DNA of 64,000 nt, from assembly GCF_030362795.1 (NCBI RefSeq), contig NZ_JAUCBM010000013.1, positions 17,439 to 81,438 on the forward strand, given 5' to 3'. Below, piece after piece: positions 35,636-45,271 of the stretch. The notes below the pieces were generated by a model. It was not told where the DNA came from. It saw only the letters and a program-made list of their open reading frames with translations, and did not search any database. The position numbers were made by a program, and so were the translations under genes. The DNA comes from Pseudochrobactrum kiredjianiae. GTDB taxonomy: Bacteria > Pseudomonadota > Alphaproteobacteria > Rhizobiales > Rhizobiaceae. The first letter of the stretch is position 1. The number at the start of each line of letters is the position of its first letter.

Positions 35636-36244
35636 ATGCCAGCAACCTTGAAAGCGCCGAAAACAGCTTCTGCCCGGGAACGTCTGCTCGAGGCAGCAGG
35701 AATCCTGTTTTATAATTACGGGATTAACGCAACCGGCATTGATATGATTACAGCCAAAGCAGGCGTTGCGAAAATGAGCCTGTATAATAATTTCTCATCA
35801 AAATCCGACCTTGTCGCTGCTTTTATTGAAATGCGGCATCAGGAATGGCTCGATCTGTATGAGGCCCGCTTAAAACAGGCGCATACCGTGCCGGATCGTA
35901 TTTTGGCTGTGTTTGATGCCTATCAGGATCATGCCGAATTTGACTATGAGAACGGCTTTCGCGGTTGCGGGCTGCTCAATGCCGCCGCAGAGCTGACTGT
36001 GGGCGACGAGGGCAGGGAGGCTGTGCGCCGGCACAAGGAAGAGGTCGAGCGCCTTTTGGTGGATCCCCTTGAAAACTGGCGCAATGCGGCTGGTGAAGCC
36101 TTGTCAGCAGAACGGGTGGCTCTAACCGCCGAACATCTGTCTTTTTTGCTGGAAGGATCGTTCTCGCGTGCGGGTCTTGAAGGCAACAGCAATCGTGTTC
36201 TTAGCGCAAGACGCCTTGCAGAAAGCATTCTGGCCGCTTTATGA
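35636..36244 (+). CDS. TetR family transcriptional regulator
   Basis: A 202-residue repressor. N-terminal HTH: ARERLLEAAGILFYNYGINA, then IDMITAKAGVAKMSLYNNF followed by SSKSDLVAAFIEMR. The C-terminal ligand domain contains FRGCGLLNAAAEL, which resembles the TetR_C subgroup typically beside exporters. Its TGA overlaps the ATG of the EamA transporter (ATGA, 36241-36244), so both are one operon. A palindrome at 35594-35613 is a probable operator. Confidence 0.92.
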   Translation: MPATLKAPKTASARERLLEAAGILFYNYGINATGIDMITAKAGVAKMSLYNNFSSKSDLVAAFIEMRHQEWLDLYEARLKQAHTVPDRILAVFDAYQDHAEFDYENGFRGCGLLNAAAELTVGDEGREAVRRHKEEVERLLVDPLENWRNAAGEALSAERVALTAEHLSFLLEGSFSRAGLEGNSNRVLSARRLAESILAAL

Positions 36245-37173
36245 GTGAAACATCTGTTATCCGTACAGATCGTGTCGGTCTTGGCATCATCTGCGTTTTA
36301 ATTGCGTCCTTCCTATGGGGCACCACCGGCACTGCCGCTACCTTTGCACCGGAAGTCGGCCCTTTAGCGATAGGTGCTGTTGCAATGGGAGTAGGCGGTC
36401 TTCTGCAAGCCCTGCTCGCTTTACGTGCGCTGAAACGTGACAAGCTCAAATTGCAGCGGCATTGGCTGCTGGTGTTTTTCGGTGCGGTTTCTGTCGCGGT
36501 TTACCCTCTGGCCTTTTACTCTTCTATGTATCTTGCCGGTGTCACTATTGGCACAGTCGTCACACTTGGCTCTGCGCCACTATTTTCCGCATTGATTGAA
36601 TGGGCTGTCGATCATAAAACCCTGAGTAAGCAATGGATTGCAGGCGCAGCACTGGGGCTGAGCGGCATTGTTCTGCTTTGTTTTTTCGGCGGTGGCGCGC
36701 ATGAAGCAGCGTCTGCCACAACCGCAACGGGAACAACCGTAGCAGGCATATTGTTAGGTCTTGTCGGTGGGCTGACCTATGCACTTTACGCCTGGGTAGC
36801 ACACAGGCTGATGTGCAAAGGCATTTCATCCGGAGCTGCTATGGGCTCAATTTTTGGGGCAGGCGGGTTATTGCTGATGCCCGTTTTGCTGTTCACCGGC
36901 GGCGCCTTGCTAATCTCATGGAACAATGCACTTGTCGGTGCCTATATGGCCATCGTCCCGATGTTTACCGGTTATGTGCTGTTTGGCTATGCATTGGCGC
37001 GTATATCTGTTAGCACAGCAACCACTGTCACACTCACAGAGCCGGTTATTGCTGCCTTACTCGCAGTGGTGATTGTTGGTGAAAATCTGTCGCCGTTAGG
37101 CTGGCTTGGCGCATTACTGGTTATACTCTGCCTTGTCATTCTTTCCGCACCAAAGAAAGAGCAGGCGCTTTAA
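36241..37173 (+). CDS. EamA/DMT-superfamily transporter
   Basis: A 310-residue inner-membrane protein with ten predicted helices in two EamA halves. Landmarks include IASFLWGTTGTAATFAPEVG at the start of half one, GTVVTLGSAPLFSALIEW at its end, and STATTVTLTEPVIAALLAVV near the end of half two. Such carriers export metabolites or drugs. Translation is coupled to the TetR gene, which probably represses it. A hairpin at 37180-37219 follows the stop. Confidence 0.9.
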   Translation: MSETSVIRTDRVGLGIICVLIASFLWGTTGTAATFAPEVGPLAIGAVAMGVGGLLQALLALRALKRDKLKLQRHWLLVFFGAVSVAVYPLAFYSSMYLAGVTIGTVVTLGSAPLFSALIEWAVDHKTLSKQWIAGAALGLSGIVLLCFFGGGAHEAASATTATGTTVAGILLGLVGGLTYALYAWVAHRLMCKGISSGAAMGSIFGAGGLLLMPVLLFTGGALLISWNNALVGAYMAIVPMFTGYVLFGYALARISVSTATTVTLTEPVIAALLAVVIVGENLSPLGWLGALLVILCLVILSAPKKEQAL

Positions 37174-37179
37174 TCCGGT

Positions 37180-37219
37180 GAGGGAAGCGTCTTGAGATAA
37201 TCCTCAAAGCGCTTCCCTC
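37180..37219. terminator. Hairpin between convergent genes
   Basis: GAGGGAAGCG / CGCTTCCCTC (37180-37189, 37210-37219) with an inner TTGAG / CTCAA stem. It lies between the EamA gene and the convergent GFA gene. No T-run. Confidence 0.5.
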
Positions 37220-37322
37220 GCTTCTCACGAAAGAGCCTGCCTGCCAGTTGAATGACCTCAATACGATCTACGCAATGCAGAGTTTTGGGTATGGGCAAAA
37301 CACATGCCCATAGCCGATAATA

Positions 37323-37778
37323 TTAGCGCGCAGTTGCAAATTCAGTCATCAGCTTTTCGAAGTCCTCGAAAGGCGGAAAGCCTTCATAGCTATGCGTTGC
37401 CGGAGTATGCGCCCAAGGCAGTTTTTCCTTGGTCATCGTCTCGATAAAGGGCACAAACCACTTGCGCTCATCAAACAATGACGGCCGGACATTGATGAAT
37501 GCATCCATACCTTCAATGCGCGTAAACATCCATGTCATGCAATAAGCACAGAAATAATGATGCTGCTGAGGCCCATGCAAGCCGCCGATAACCGGCTCAC
37601 CTTGTGTGACTTTAAAGCCGGATGAAGGGATCATTGCAGTTAATGAAAAGGCGCTGCTGCTCATGGATTGGCAACCGGTGCAATGACAGGCTGCGGTCAT
37701 TAATGGCTCTGCAGTCACTTCAACTCGGACTTCTCCGCAACGGCATTGTCCGCTTAAAGGTAATCGGGGCATCTTCAT
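37323..37778 (-). CDS. GFA family zinc protein
   Basis: A 151-residue GFA-fold protein. Cysteine pairs are in GQCRCGEVRVEV, CHCTGCQSMSSSAF and YFCAYCMTWMF. The C-terminal part contains ERKWFVPFIET. Only distantly like the GFA protein at 23427-23858. The reaction is unknown for most members. It is followed on the minus strand by the hairpin at 37180-37219. Confidence 0.82.
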   Translation of the reverse strand: MKMPRLPLSGQCRCGEVRVEVTAEPLMTAACHCTGCQSMSSSAFSLTAMIPSSGFKVTQGEPVIGGLHGPQQHHYFCAYCMTWMFTRIEGMDAFINVRPSLFDERKWFVPFIETMTKEKLPWAHTPATHSYEGFPPFEDFEKLMTEFATAR

Positions 37779-37830
37779 CCGCCATATCCTTCTAAAAGTA
37801 ATGCCCTGTTTTTACAGGACTTTTGCAGTT

Positions 37831-38898
37831 TTAGCTACCACGTTTCAATCCATGATCTATCAAGCGGTCAATAATTTGACTGTAACTGACACCACTCACG
37901 GCCATAACTTTGGAATACATACTGATATCTGTAAATCCTGGTATCGTATTGATTTCATTGAGGATGATCCGCATATCTTCAGTGACGAAGAAATCTACGC
38001 GCGCCATCGCATCACAACCGACAGCCCGAAATGCCTTCTCGGCCATTTCATGTATTTGTGTTTCAACGATTGAGGGCAGGTCTGCCGGTACTTTTAACGC
38101 CGCACCAGCCTCATCTATGTATTTTGCATCATAGCTGTAAAGTCCATAACTTTCTGCCGGTGTTATCTCACCACAACGCGATACAAAGAGACTGCCGTCT
38201 GTATTCTCCAGCACGGCACATTCAATTTCACGGCCGCGAATAAACTCTTCAGCCAACAGCTTTTTATCATGCAGGAAACCGGCGTCGAGTGCAGCCTGAT
38301 AGCCGGTTTCAGCGCTCACTTTACTGACACCAACAGACGAACCTTGGCGCGCAGGTTTAACGAAAAAGGGCAGTCCGAGTTTTTGCTGTAAAACTTGAAA
38401 TTCCGGCACATTGCCCTGATGAATTGTCACCGAATGTGCAACTGGCACAGCAGCTTCTTTGCTCAGGCGCTTTGTCATATCTTTATCGAGCGCTGCCGCA
38501 GAGCCAAGAATGCCGCAACCGACGAGAGGAACACAGGTGACTTCTGCTAAACCCTGTACGGCACCATCTTCACCATGCAGCCCATGCAGAACCGGAAAAA
38601 GCGCATCAATCTTTGGTAACTCGTATAGTTTTTGATGCTGACCCAGAGCAACTATACGCCCGTAACCGCCGGATAAAAGGCAAATCTGAATACCGGAGGA
38701 GGGCTGCGCCAATTGTCCCTTCTCATAGGAACTCAGCAGCCATTGCCCTTCGCGGGTCGCAAAAACCGGCACGGCTTCATATTTATCAGGATTAAGCGCC
38801 TGTATCACATTGGTCGCAGACAGAACCGAAACATCATGCTCGGGTGAACGGCCACCAAAAAGCAAAGCAACGCGTAATTTTTTCTGTGTTCCGGTCAT
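37831..38898 (-). CDS. ddl: D-alanine--D-alanine ligase (DdlA type)
   Basis: A 355-residue ATP-grasp ligase making the D-Ala-D-Ala dipeptide of peptidoglycan. N-terminal VALLFGGRSPEHDVSVLSA, central VLHGLHGEDGAVQGLAEV, KPARQGSSVGVSKV (ATP lid), SYDAKYIDE and C-terminal INEINTIPGFTDISMYSK match E. coli DdlA along its length. It stands outside any cell-division (dcw) cluster, so this may be a second ligase besides a DdlB type elsewhere. Confidence 0.93.
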   Translation of the reverse strand: MTGTQKKLRVALLFGGRSPEHDVSVLSATNVIQALNPDKYEAVPVFATREGQWLLSSYEKGQLAQPSSGIQICLLSGGYGRIVALGQHQKLYELPKIDALFPVLHGLHGEDGAVQGLAEVTCVPLVGCGILGSAAALDKDMTKRLSKEAAVPVAHSVTIHQGNVPEFQVLQQKLGLPFFVKPARQGSSVGVSKVSAETGYQAALDAGFLHDKKLLAEEFIRGREIECAVLENTDGSLFVSRCGEITPAESYGLYSYDAKYIDEAGAALKVPADLPSIVETQIHEMAEKAFRAVGCDAMARVDFFVTEDMRIILNEINTIPGFTDISMYSKVMAVSGVSYSQIIDRLIDHGLKRGS

Positions 38899-39051
38899 GT
38901 GCCATCCGTTGATTAAACAATTGTCTCCGTGTTTGAGATCATTTTACGGAATATCGACAATATTAAGTTGCAGGACATCTGGATAAAACAAAGCATGATT
39001 TTTGAATTTTTATAGTAAAGAAAGGCTATGTTGCGCGCCTAGGGAGGAAAA

Positions 39052-39402
39052 ATGAAAAAACCTGTCGTTCTTGAGCGTAAAGTATGGGCTGAAAAGCCTG
39101 ATGTCTGGCAGGGCGAATTTGAGGGCCGTCGCTTTGGTACCAATGCATCTGTGATGTTTTATACGACGGATCAAATCGGTCATGGTCCACGACTGCACAA
39201 ACATCCATATGATGAAATTTTCATCGTGCGTCAGGGACGCGCTTTATTCACCGTTGGTGATGAGAAGTTTGAAGTTACAGCGGGACAGATCATATTCGGG
39301 CCAGCCAATATTCCGCATAAATACATCAATCTTGGACCTGAATGCTTAGAGATGACAGATATTCACGTCACGGATAAGTTTGAGCAGGAAAACTTAGAAT
39401 AA
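39052..39402 (+). CDS. Single-domain cupin protein
   Basis: A 116-residue cupin. Motif 1 is GPRLHKHPYDEIFIVRQG (two His and Glu metal ligands); motif 2 is GPANIPHKYINLG (third His). GGAGG precedes the ATG. Function unknown; small cupins include isomerases, dioxygenases and sugar-binding proteins. Confidence 0.83.
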   Translation: MKKPVVLERKVWAEKPDVWQGEFEGRRFGTNASVMFYTTDQIGHGPRLHKHPYDEIFIVRQGRALFTVGDEKFEVTAGQIIFGPANIPHKYINLGPECLEMTDIHVTDKFEQENLE

Positions 39403-39494
39403 CTCACAGGTATGACACATCAACTGCGATGAATTCGGCATCTTACGGCTGAATCACATAAGATAGATTATGGAACTAAATTATATAAAGAGAA

Positions 39495-39517
39495 GCGGCA
39501 GATGCATGTTCTGCCGC
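39495..39517 (-). terminator. Terminator of the TPR-methyltransferase gene
   Basis: GCGGCAGA / TCTGCCGC arms (39495-39502, 39510-39517), 23 bases past the minus-strand stop at 39540. The T-run on that strand is weak (TTCTCTTTATATAA). Confidence 0.6.
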
Positions 39518-39539
39518 CTTTAAAGACTTGAATTCAGGC

Positions 39540-40364
39540 TTATGCCTTTTGAGCAATGTATAAATGCCCGGCAACCGGTTTGCCTTGTTCACTACGCACT
39601 GTGATATCTGTCACGCGCAGCATTTTGATACCGTGGCTCAGCAGCAGCTTCTCAACATAGTCCTGTTTATGTGCAAAACGCTGATGTGGCCCGACCGTAT
39701 AATCACGGCCTGCAAAATCCTTGTCGGACAATGTTTCGCTCGAAAATGCAAAAATGCCGTTACGATTAAGGTTCAGCGGAAGTTTTGAGAAAAACGGTGC
39801 CAGATCGCCCATATATGGCAGTACATCGGTCGCTATAATAATGTCCCAGGCCGGCGCTGTGGTCTGGTCAAGGAAGTTCACAACTTCGCCTACATAAAGC
39901 ACATTATAATCGCCTTTTTCATCAGCAATGGCGATCATGTTTTCAGCGATATCAACGCCTGTGCGATGCTCTGTCATTTCGAATAGCGCATCAGCGCCAA
40001 GCCCTGTGCCGCAGCCCAGATCAAGCATGCGGGCATAATGTGCATCGGGATTAAGGTCTTCCAGATGATCCGCGAGCTGCAGCGGTACATCATAACCAAG
40101 CTCATCAACGAGGATCGTATCGAACATTTCTGCGTGCTGGTCGAACAAAGTCGCAACATAGGCATCAGGTGCTTTGTTTGGCACCTCACCACGCCCCATG
40201 CTCGCTAAGCGTACAGCTGCACCGCCATGATCGTCCGGATCAATTTCTAAAGCCTTTTGGTAGGCTTTAGCCGCACCATCAAAATCGCCTGATTTTTCAA
40301 GCCTCAAAGCCTCATTATAGGCCTGTTCCAGCGCATCTTCATCAAATTGCGGATTTGCGGACAT
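39540..40364 (-). CDS. TPR-containing SAM-dependent methyltransferase
   Basis: About 274 residues. The N-terminus is one to two TPR motifs (EQAYNEALRLEKSGDFDGAA; AYQKALEIDPDDHGGA), followed by a class I methyltransferase with motif I MLDLGCGTGLGADALFEM, acidic motif II TGVDIAENMIAIA and DIIIATDVLPYMGDL. The linker VATLFDQHAEMFDTILVDEL is common to a family of predicted methyltransferases in alphaproteobacteria. Substrate unknown. ATG 40364 is preferred to the upstream TTG. Confidence 0.88.
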   Translation of the reverse strand: MSANPQFDEDALEQAYNEALRLEKSGDFDGAAKAYQKALEIDPDDHGGAAVRLASMGRGEVPNKAPDAYVATLFDQHAEMFDTILVDELGYDVPLQLADHLEDLNPDAHYARMLDLGCGTGLGADALFEMTEHRTGVDIAENMIAIADEKGDYNVLYVGEVVNFLDQTTAPAWDIIIATDVLPYMGDLAPFFSKLPLNLNRNGIFAFSSETLSDKDFAGRDYTVGPHQRFAHKQDYVEKLLLSHGIKMLRVTDITVRSEQGKPVAGHLYIAQKA

Positions 40365-40544
40365 AATCAAAAACTTTCTGTAACGTGTATACGCTCATTC
40401 ATAACCATAGCGTATAACGCTTTAGCGTGAGACTATACGAAATAATAAGTTGCTGTTCCTTTGGCGCAAATCAATGCATTTATCAATCTGAAAGAGAACA
40501 GAGGCAAAAAGGGAATAGGGGGCTCCCCTCTCCCATTTCTATAA

Positions 40545-41534
40545 TCAGAGTCCCTGCTCTGCTTTGTCCGCTTCAATCAGTGATGCTTGTGCGGCGTAGC
40601 GCCTTGCCAGAACCGCACAGGCCATCAGCTGAATCTGATGAAAAATCATCAATGGTAATACGACACTGCCAACCATTGCCGCCGGAAAGATCACGCTTGC
40701 CATAGGCGCGCCGCTGGCCAAGCTCTTTTTCGTTCCGCAGAAGATAATCGTAATTCGGTCTTCTCGTGAAAAGCCCAGCATTTTAGCTGAAAAGCCCGTA
40801 AACCACAGGATAAAGGCCAGCAAAACCACGTTAACGCCAATCATAATGGACAGGTCATGGCCTGAAACCTCTGTCCATAAGCCCTGCACCATTGCTTCAC
40901 TAAAAGCGAGATAGACCACCATCACAATGGAGCCACGATCAACTAATCCCAGCGCTTTATTATGTTTGCGAATGAAATTTCCAATCCATGGCTGCATGAT
41001 CTGACCGGCAATAAACGGCGCCAGCAATTGCAACAGGATCGACAGCAGAGCATCAAGCGAGACACCGGCATCATTTTGTCTGGCGAATAACAGGCCAACC
41101 AGCAATGGCGTCAGAAACATTCCGATAATATTGGATGCCGATGCAGAAACAATCGCTGCGGACACATTGCCTTTAGCGATCGCCGTAAAAGCAATCGATG
41201 ACTGAACAGTAGAAGGCAAAACGCATAGGAACAAAATGCCTGCATAAAACACCGAGTTTGAAAAGCCCGGTATGATCCAGCCGAGCGATACCCCGATCAA
41301 TGGAAACAGCGCAAATGTGATCGACAGCACCATGAGATGCAGGCGCCAATGGACGATGCCTTTTACAACAGCCTGACGGGACAATCTGGCGCCATGCAGG
41401 AAAAACAGCAAACCGATTGCGACTTTTGTTGCCAGCGAGAACCAGTGAGCAGCTTCACCCTGCACAGGCAAAAAGGACGCTACAACAATAGCCAGAATAA
41501 GGGTGGAGATAAATTTATCGGGAAGAAAGCGCAT
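40545..41534 (-). CDS. Bile acid:sodium symporter family transporter (YfeH/SLC10A7-like)
   Basis: A 329-residue membrane protein with about ten helices. FLHGARLSRQAVVKGIVHW, FLCVLPSTVQSSIAFTAIAK and the later FCGTKKSLASGAPMASVIF are the SBF-like (SLC10A7) hallmarks, including the crossed-helix Ser/Thr-rich regions. The transported solute is unknown in bacteria of this subgroup. Confidence 0.87.
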   Translation of the reverse strand: MRFLPDKFISTLILAIVVASFLPVQGEAAHWFSLATKVAIGLLFFLHGARLSRQAVVKGIVHWRLHLMVLSITFALFPLIGVSLGWIIPGFSNSVFYAGILFLCVLPSTVQSSIAFTAIAKGNVSAAIVSASASNIIGMFLTPLLVGLLFARQNDAGVSLDALLSILLQLLAPFIAGQIMQPWIGNFIRKHNKALGLVDRGSIVMVVYLAFSEAMVQGLWTEVSGHDLSIMIGVNVVLLAFILWFTGFSAKMLGFSREDRITIIFCGTKKSLASGAPMASVIFPAAMVGSVVLPLMIFHQIQLMACAVLARRYAAQASLIEADKAEQGL

Positions 41535-41786
41535 ATGTCCGATCGCATTTTTTGCATCAAATCATTGCCGAAATCGAAAGAAGCATGGCCGGATGCCCCG
41601 ATTGCCATTGAAATGCAAAGATTTCCGGATGATTTTCTTTGGTGCCTGAGATGAAAAGACAGTCTGTTTCAGACTCGGATTTCAAGCATGCAACGGTGAG
41701 ACTATGCTGACATGGTTTTTATTTCGAGATAATTGTCATTTGCTTTGCGCTGTTGCAACAACGCAAAGCAAGTGTGTTCTGCGAAT

Positions 41787-42797
41787 TTAGTCAGAATATC
41801 CGTTTGGATTCTTTGACTGCCAGTTCCACATATCGGCGCACATTTCACGCAGTGTTTTCTTGGCGCTCCAATCGAGCGTTTCTTTTGCATGTGCAGGATC
41901 GGCGTAGCACGAAGCGATATCACCAGGGCGGCGCGGAGCAACTTCATAGCGGATATGCTGATTGGAAACGTGCTCAAATGCCTTGATTACATCCAGAACG
42001 CTATAGCCCTCACCCGTGCCGAGATTAACCGTCAGGCATTTAGGCTCATTCAGCTTATCCAGTGCTTTGAGATGACCTTCGGCCAGATCCATAACGTGGA
42101 TATAGTCGCGCACACCGGTGCCGTCCGGTGTTGGGTAATCATTGCCCCAGATGCTCAGTTTTTCACGACGTCCGGTAGCAACCTGCGCGATGATTGGCAT
42201 CAGATTATTCGGAATGCCTTTCGGATCTTCACCGATCAAACCGCTTTCATGTGCGCCAACCGGATTGAAATAGCGCAGAATAGCAATGCTCCATTCGGGA
42301 TCGCTATTATAAAGGTCGCGCAGCATTTCTTCGACCATCAGCTTGGTGCGGCCGTAAGGATTTGTTGCTGAGAGCGGATGGGTTTCATCGAGCGGCAAGC
42401 GCTGCGGATCACCATAAACTGTAGCCGATGAAGAAAAGACAATTTTCTTAACATTGCAACTGCGCATGGCCTGCAACAGGCGCAAAGTGCCGAGCAGGTT
42501 GCAGTCATAATAATACAGCGGCTTCTGCGTGGATTCACCAACGGCTTTAAGACCGGCGAAATGAATGACAGCCGTGCAATGATAGGTCTGCATAACTTTT
42601 TCGAGAAATTCACGGTCACGAATATCGCCGGTTTCACGCTTTGGCATTCTGCCGGTGATCTGCTCAATACGTTGAAAAACGCCGGGCTGACTATTGTCGA
42701 AATTATCAACGACAACAACATCATGTCCGGCCTCAAGCAGACTTACGCAGGTATGGGAACCAATAAAGCCGGCACCGCCGGTTACCAGAATTGTCAT
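41787..42797 (-). CDS. galE: UDP-glucose 4-epimerase
   Basis: A 336-residue SDR-family epimerase interconverting UDP-glucose and UDP-galactose. NAD-binding MTILVTGGAGFIGSHTCVSL, the catalytic Ser in FSSSATVYGDP and Tyr-x3-Lys in ATNPYGRTKLMVEEM are intact. YFNPVGAHESGLIGEDP and GTGVRDYIHVMDLAEGH are GalE landmarks. It supplies galactose for envelope polysaccharides and could feed the glycosyltransferases at the right end of the window. Confidence 0.95.
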   Translation of the reverse strand: MTILVTGGAGFIGSHTCVSLLEAGHDVVVVDNFDNSQPGVFQRIEQITGRMPKRETGDIRDREFLEKVMQTYHCTAVIHFAGLKAVGESTQKPLYYYDCNLLGTLRLLQAMRSCNVKKIVFSSSATVYGDPQRLPLDETHPLSATNPYGRTKLMVEEMLRDLYNSDPEWSIAILRYFNPVGAHESGLIGEDPKGIPNNLMPIIAQVATGRREKLSIWGNDYPTPDGTGVRDYIHVMDLAEGHLKALDKLNEPKCLTVNLGTGEGYSVLDVIKAFEHVSNQHIRYEVAPRRPGDIASCYADPAHAKETLDWSAKKTLREMCADMWNWQSKNPNGYSD

Positions 42798-42920
42798 CAG
42801 ATTCTCTCTGTTCGGTTACAGACGGTTTTCATAAGTCGAATTTTATGGCACCAGTAGGTTCAAATAGCCATATAATCAATCGGATATATTGTCCGGTCTC
42901 TGTTTAGTCAGGATTCCATT

Positions 42921-43745
42921 ATGCAGCCTTCGCGCAATATTCAAACTCTCTTAGACATTATGATTGCGCTGCGTGATCCGAAAACCGGTTGCCCGTGGGA
43001 TGTTGAGCAGGATTTCAACACGATTGCCCCCTACACGCTTGAAGAAGCCTATGAGGTGATTGATGCGATTGAACGTGACGATATGGATGATTTGCGCGAG
43101 GAACTTGGCGATCTGCTGCTGCAAGTGGTGTTCCATTCACGTATTTCAGAAGAAAAAGGCGGCTTCAACTTCGGCCATGTTGTTGAGGCTGTAACCACCA
43201 AAATGATCCGCCGTCATCCGCATGTTTTTGGCGATGAAGAAGCGCGCTCTGCTGGTATGGCCAAAGGTTCATGGAACCGTATCAAACAAATTGAAAAAGA
43301 TGAACGGCTTACCCGACGCACTGCACTTGGTCTTGAAACCACAGAGAAAAAGGGCTTTCTCGAAGATGTGCCGACCTATTTACCTGCCTTGGTCAGCGCG
43401 CTGAAATATCAGCAAAAAGCTGCCCGTGTTGGTTTTGACTGGGCAGAGGCTGCGCCTATTCTGGACAAGGTTGCCGAAGAAACGCAGGAACTGCGTGAAG
43501 CAATGGAAAATCAGGACAAGGCTCATATTGCTGAAGAATATGGCGACCTGCTGTTTGCCATGGTCAATCTCGGTCGCCATCTGGAACTTGAACCGGAAAT
43601 GGCCTTGCGTGCGGCGAATGAAAAATTCAAACGCCGTTTTCACTTCATTGAAGATGCGCTGACCAGTGACGAAAAATCTCTGGAGGCTGCAAGCCTTGAT
43701 GAGATGGAAGCGCTTTGGAATAAAGCCAAACAGGCCGGAAAATAA
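42921..43745 (+). CDS. mazG: Nucleoside triphosphate pyrophosphohydrolase MazG
   Basis: A 274-residue protein with two MazG domains. Metal-binding acidic motifs are CPWDVEQDFNTIAPYTLEEA, then EELGDLLLQVVFHSRI, repeated in the second half as VAEETQELREAMENQD and EEYGDLLFAMVNLGRHLELE. It hydrolyses non-canonical and excess NTPs. An inverted repeat (43731-43740, 43757-43766) overlaps the stop codon. Confidence 0.95.
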   Translation: MQPSRNIQTLLDIMIALRDPKTGCPWDVEQDFNTIAPYTLEEAYEVIDAIERDDMDDLREELGDLLLQVVFHSRISEEKGGFNFGHVVEAVTTKMIRRHPHVFGDEEARSAGMAKGSWNRIKQIEKDERLTRRTALGLETTEKKGFLEDVPTYLPALVSALKYQQKAARVGFDWAEAAPILDKVAEETQELREAMENQDKAHIAEEYGDLLFAMVNLGRHLELEPEMALRAANEKFKRRFHFIEDALTSDEKSLEAASLDEMEALWNKAKQAGK

Positions 43746-43766
43746 GGCTTGCTATCTTCCGGCCTG
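43731..43766. terminator. Inverted repeat at the mazG / flavin reductase 3' junction
   Basis: CAGGCCGGAA / TTCCGGCCTG arms span the mazG stop codon and lie 16 bases from the convergent gene. It could terminate from either side. No T-run. Confidence 0.5.
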
Positions 43767-43781
43767 CAAGTGTGAAACAGA

Positions 43782-44387
43782 TCATTCGCCCCATTTGGGG
43801 CGAAGCATCTGATAGACCGTATCAGTCGTTGCGAAGTCCATATAGCCGAGGCGCGTAACCGGTCTGGATTTGGTGATATCAATCAATCCGTCGACAAGGA
43901 TTGTCTCATCAATATGCACGCCGACAACCTCACCGATTACCATATAGGCATCGGCAAGGGCGCCATCCCTGCCCTTTAGCTGGCGTATATCGACCGCCAC
44001 ACATTCCAGCGTCGCATAGGCTTCAGCCACACGCGATGCCTTAATTTGCTCGCAAGGAGCGGCAGTCAGCCCTGCATAATCAAACTCGCTGACGCCGCGC
44101 GGTGCATTGACCGATGTCGCATTCATCTGCTTTGCAAGATGTTCACCAACCATATTGGCCGTGAATTCCCGCGTTTCTTCGATAAAGGCCACGCTGTCTT
44201 TGTAGCCGGAAGAGCTGAACATCAGCAAAGGTGGCGTATCGCAGACAATATTGAAAAACGAATAGGGGGCAAGGTTCAAAGCCCCCTCTTTCGACCGTGT
44301 TCCGATCCAGCCGATCGGACGCGGTGCGACAATGGCCTTCAGAGGATTATGCGGCAGGCCATGGCCTTTTTGCGGCTCATAAAACAT
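43782..44387 (-). CDS. Flavin reductase family protein (FMN-binding split barrel)
   Basis: About 201 residues from ATG 44387 (MFYEPQKGHGLPHNPLKAIV). The FMN-binding split-barrel motifs are VAPRPIGWIGTRSKEGALNL, APYSFFNIVCDTPPLLMFSS and EFTANMVGEHLAKQMNATSV. Family members reduce FMN or act as NADH:flavin oxidoreductases; the partner is unknown. The frame extends upstream to 44420 without a better start. The nitroreductase gene upstream has the same orientation. Confidence 0.88.
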   Translation of the reverse strand: MFYEPQKGHGLPHNPLKAIVAPRPIGWIGTRSKEGALNLAPYSFFNIVCDTPPLLMFSSSGYKDSVAFIEETREFTANMVGEHLAKQMNATSVNAPRGVSEFDYAGLTAAPCEQIKASRVAEAYATLECVAVDIRQLKGRDGALADAYMVIGEVVGVHIDETILVDGLIDITKSRPVTRLGYMDFATTDTVYQMLRPKWGE

Positions 44388-44529
44388 TAAAAATCTCTGT
44401 TCTTGTCGTTTTAATACCAAGGCGGCTCAAGATGCTAACGCATCACGCCTTGAAAGTGTTCAATCGCCACAATGGCTTAACCAAAGTTCAATGCGTTTCA
44501 CTCAATGAACTTTGATATAACCGGTAAAA

Positions 44530-45123
44530 TCAGCCCTGATACGGGCCCGTATATTCGCTCACCAAAGATTGCAATTCAGGGCGCGGACGATCGGGTGCTG
44601 CTGCTTTTGGTGTGCCAATATGCACAAAGCCAGCCACTTTTTCATGCGGGGCAATACCGAGCAGGCGCTTGCCCTCTTCATCATCAGAATACCAGTTGGT
44701 GATCCAGTTGCTGCCATAGCCCAGCGCATTCGCGGCATTGCAAAGCTGCATGGCGCTCGCAGCCGAAGACAGAAATTGCTCCCATTCCGGAATACGATGT
44801 GTATCGCGCGGGCTGCAAACCACACCAATAACAAGCGGAGCGCGGGAGAAACGCTTCAGTTCTTTTTCACGGTGGCTGTCAGAAAATTCTTCATTATTTT
44901 CCACTGCGCGCTGTGCAGCGCGGTCTGCCAGCATTTCGCCGACCTGAATGCGTGCATCACGACGATAAATAATAAAGCGCCATGGATTAAGCTTGCCGTG
45001 ATCCGGTACGCGGGAGGCAATTGTCAGAATCTCTGCCAGTTCATCTGCGGATGGTGCAGGCTCAATCAGTCCAACAATCGGGGTGGAATTGCGGGTTTTA
45101 AAGAAATCAATGAGATCCGACAC
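44530..45123 (-). CDS. Nitroreductase family protein (YdjA-like)
   Basis: A 197-residue FMN enzyme. FFKTRNSTPIVGLIEPAP, ILTIASRVPDHGKLNPWRFI (FMN-binding Arg/Ser region) and ANALGYGSNWITNWYSDD are typical of the YdjA branch, which reduces nitroaromatics with NAD(P)H. It lies 110 bases upstream of the flavin reductase gene on the same strand; the shared flavin chemistry may be coincidental. Confidence 0.9.
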   Translation of the reverse strand: MSDLIDFFKTRNSTPIVGLIEPAPSADELAEILTIASRVPDHGKLNPWRFIIYRRDARIQVGEMLADRAAQRAVENNEEFSDSHREKELKRFSRAPLVIGVVCSPRDTHRIPEWEQFLSSAASAMQLCNAANALGYGSNWITNWYSDDEEGKRLLGIAPHEKVAGFVHIGTPKAAAPDRPRPELQSLVSEYTGPYQG

Positions 45124-45271
45124 TTTATTTCCTGTTCATTCTGTTCGATGCAGTTATATGTGTGTTTAATGCAAACTGATGACATTTTAACACCATCAGC
45201 CTTGAAAATGCCTTTACACTGCGGTCAAACATTAACGTCTGTGACTACGAAATTCAAATGAGTACCGGCTT

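Noticed and set aside
40427..40705. Short frame rich in basic residues before the SBF-like transporter end
   Set aside because: It lies mostly antisense to the transporter gene and lacks a start signal.
42830..42900. GGTTCAAAT resembling a tRNA T-loop
   Set aside because: No matching acceptor or anticodon stem could be built around it; no tRNA was found elsewhere either.
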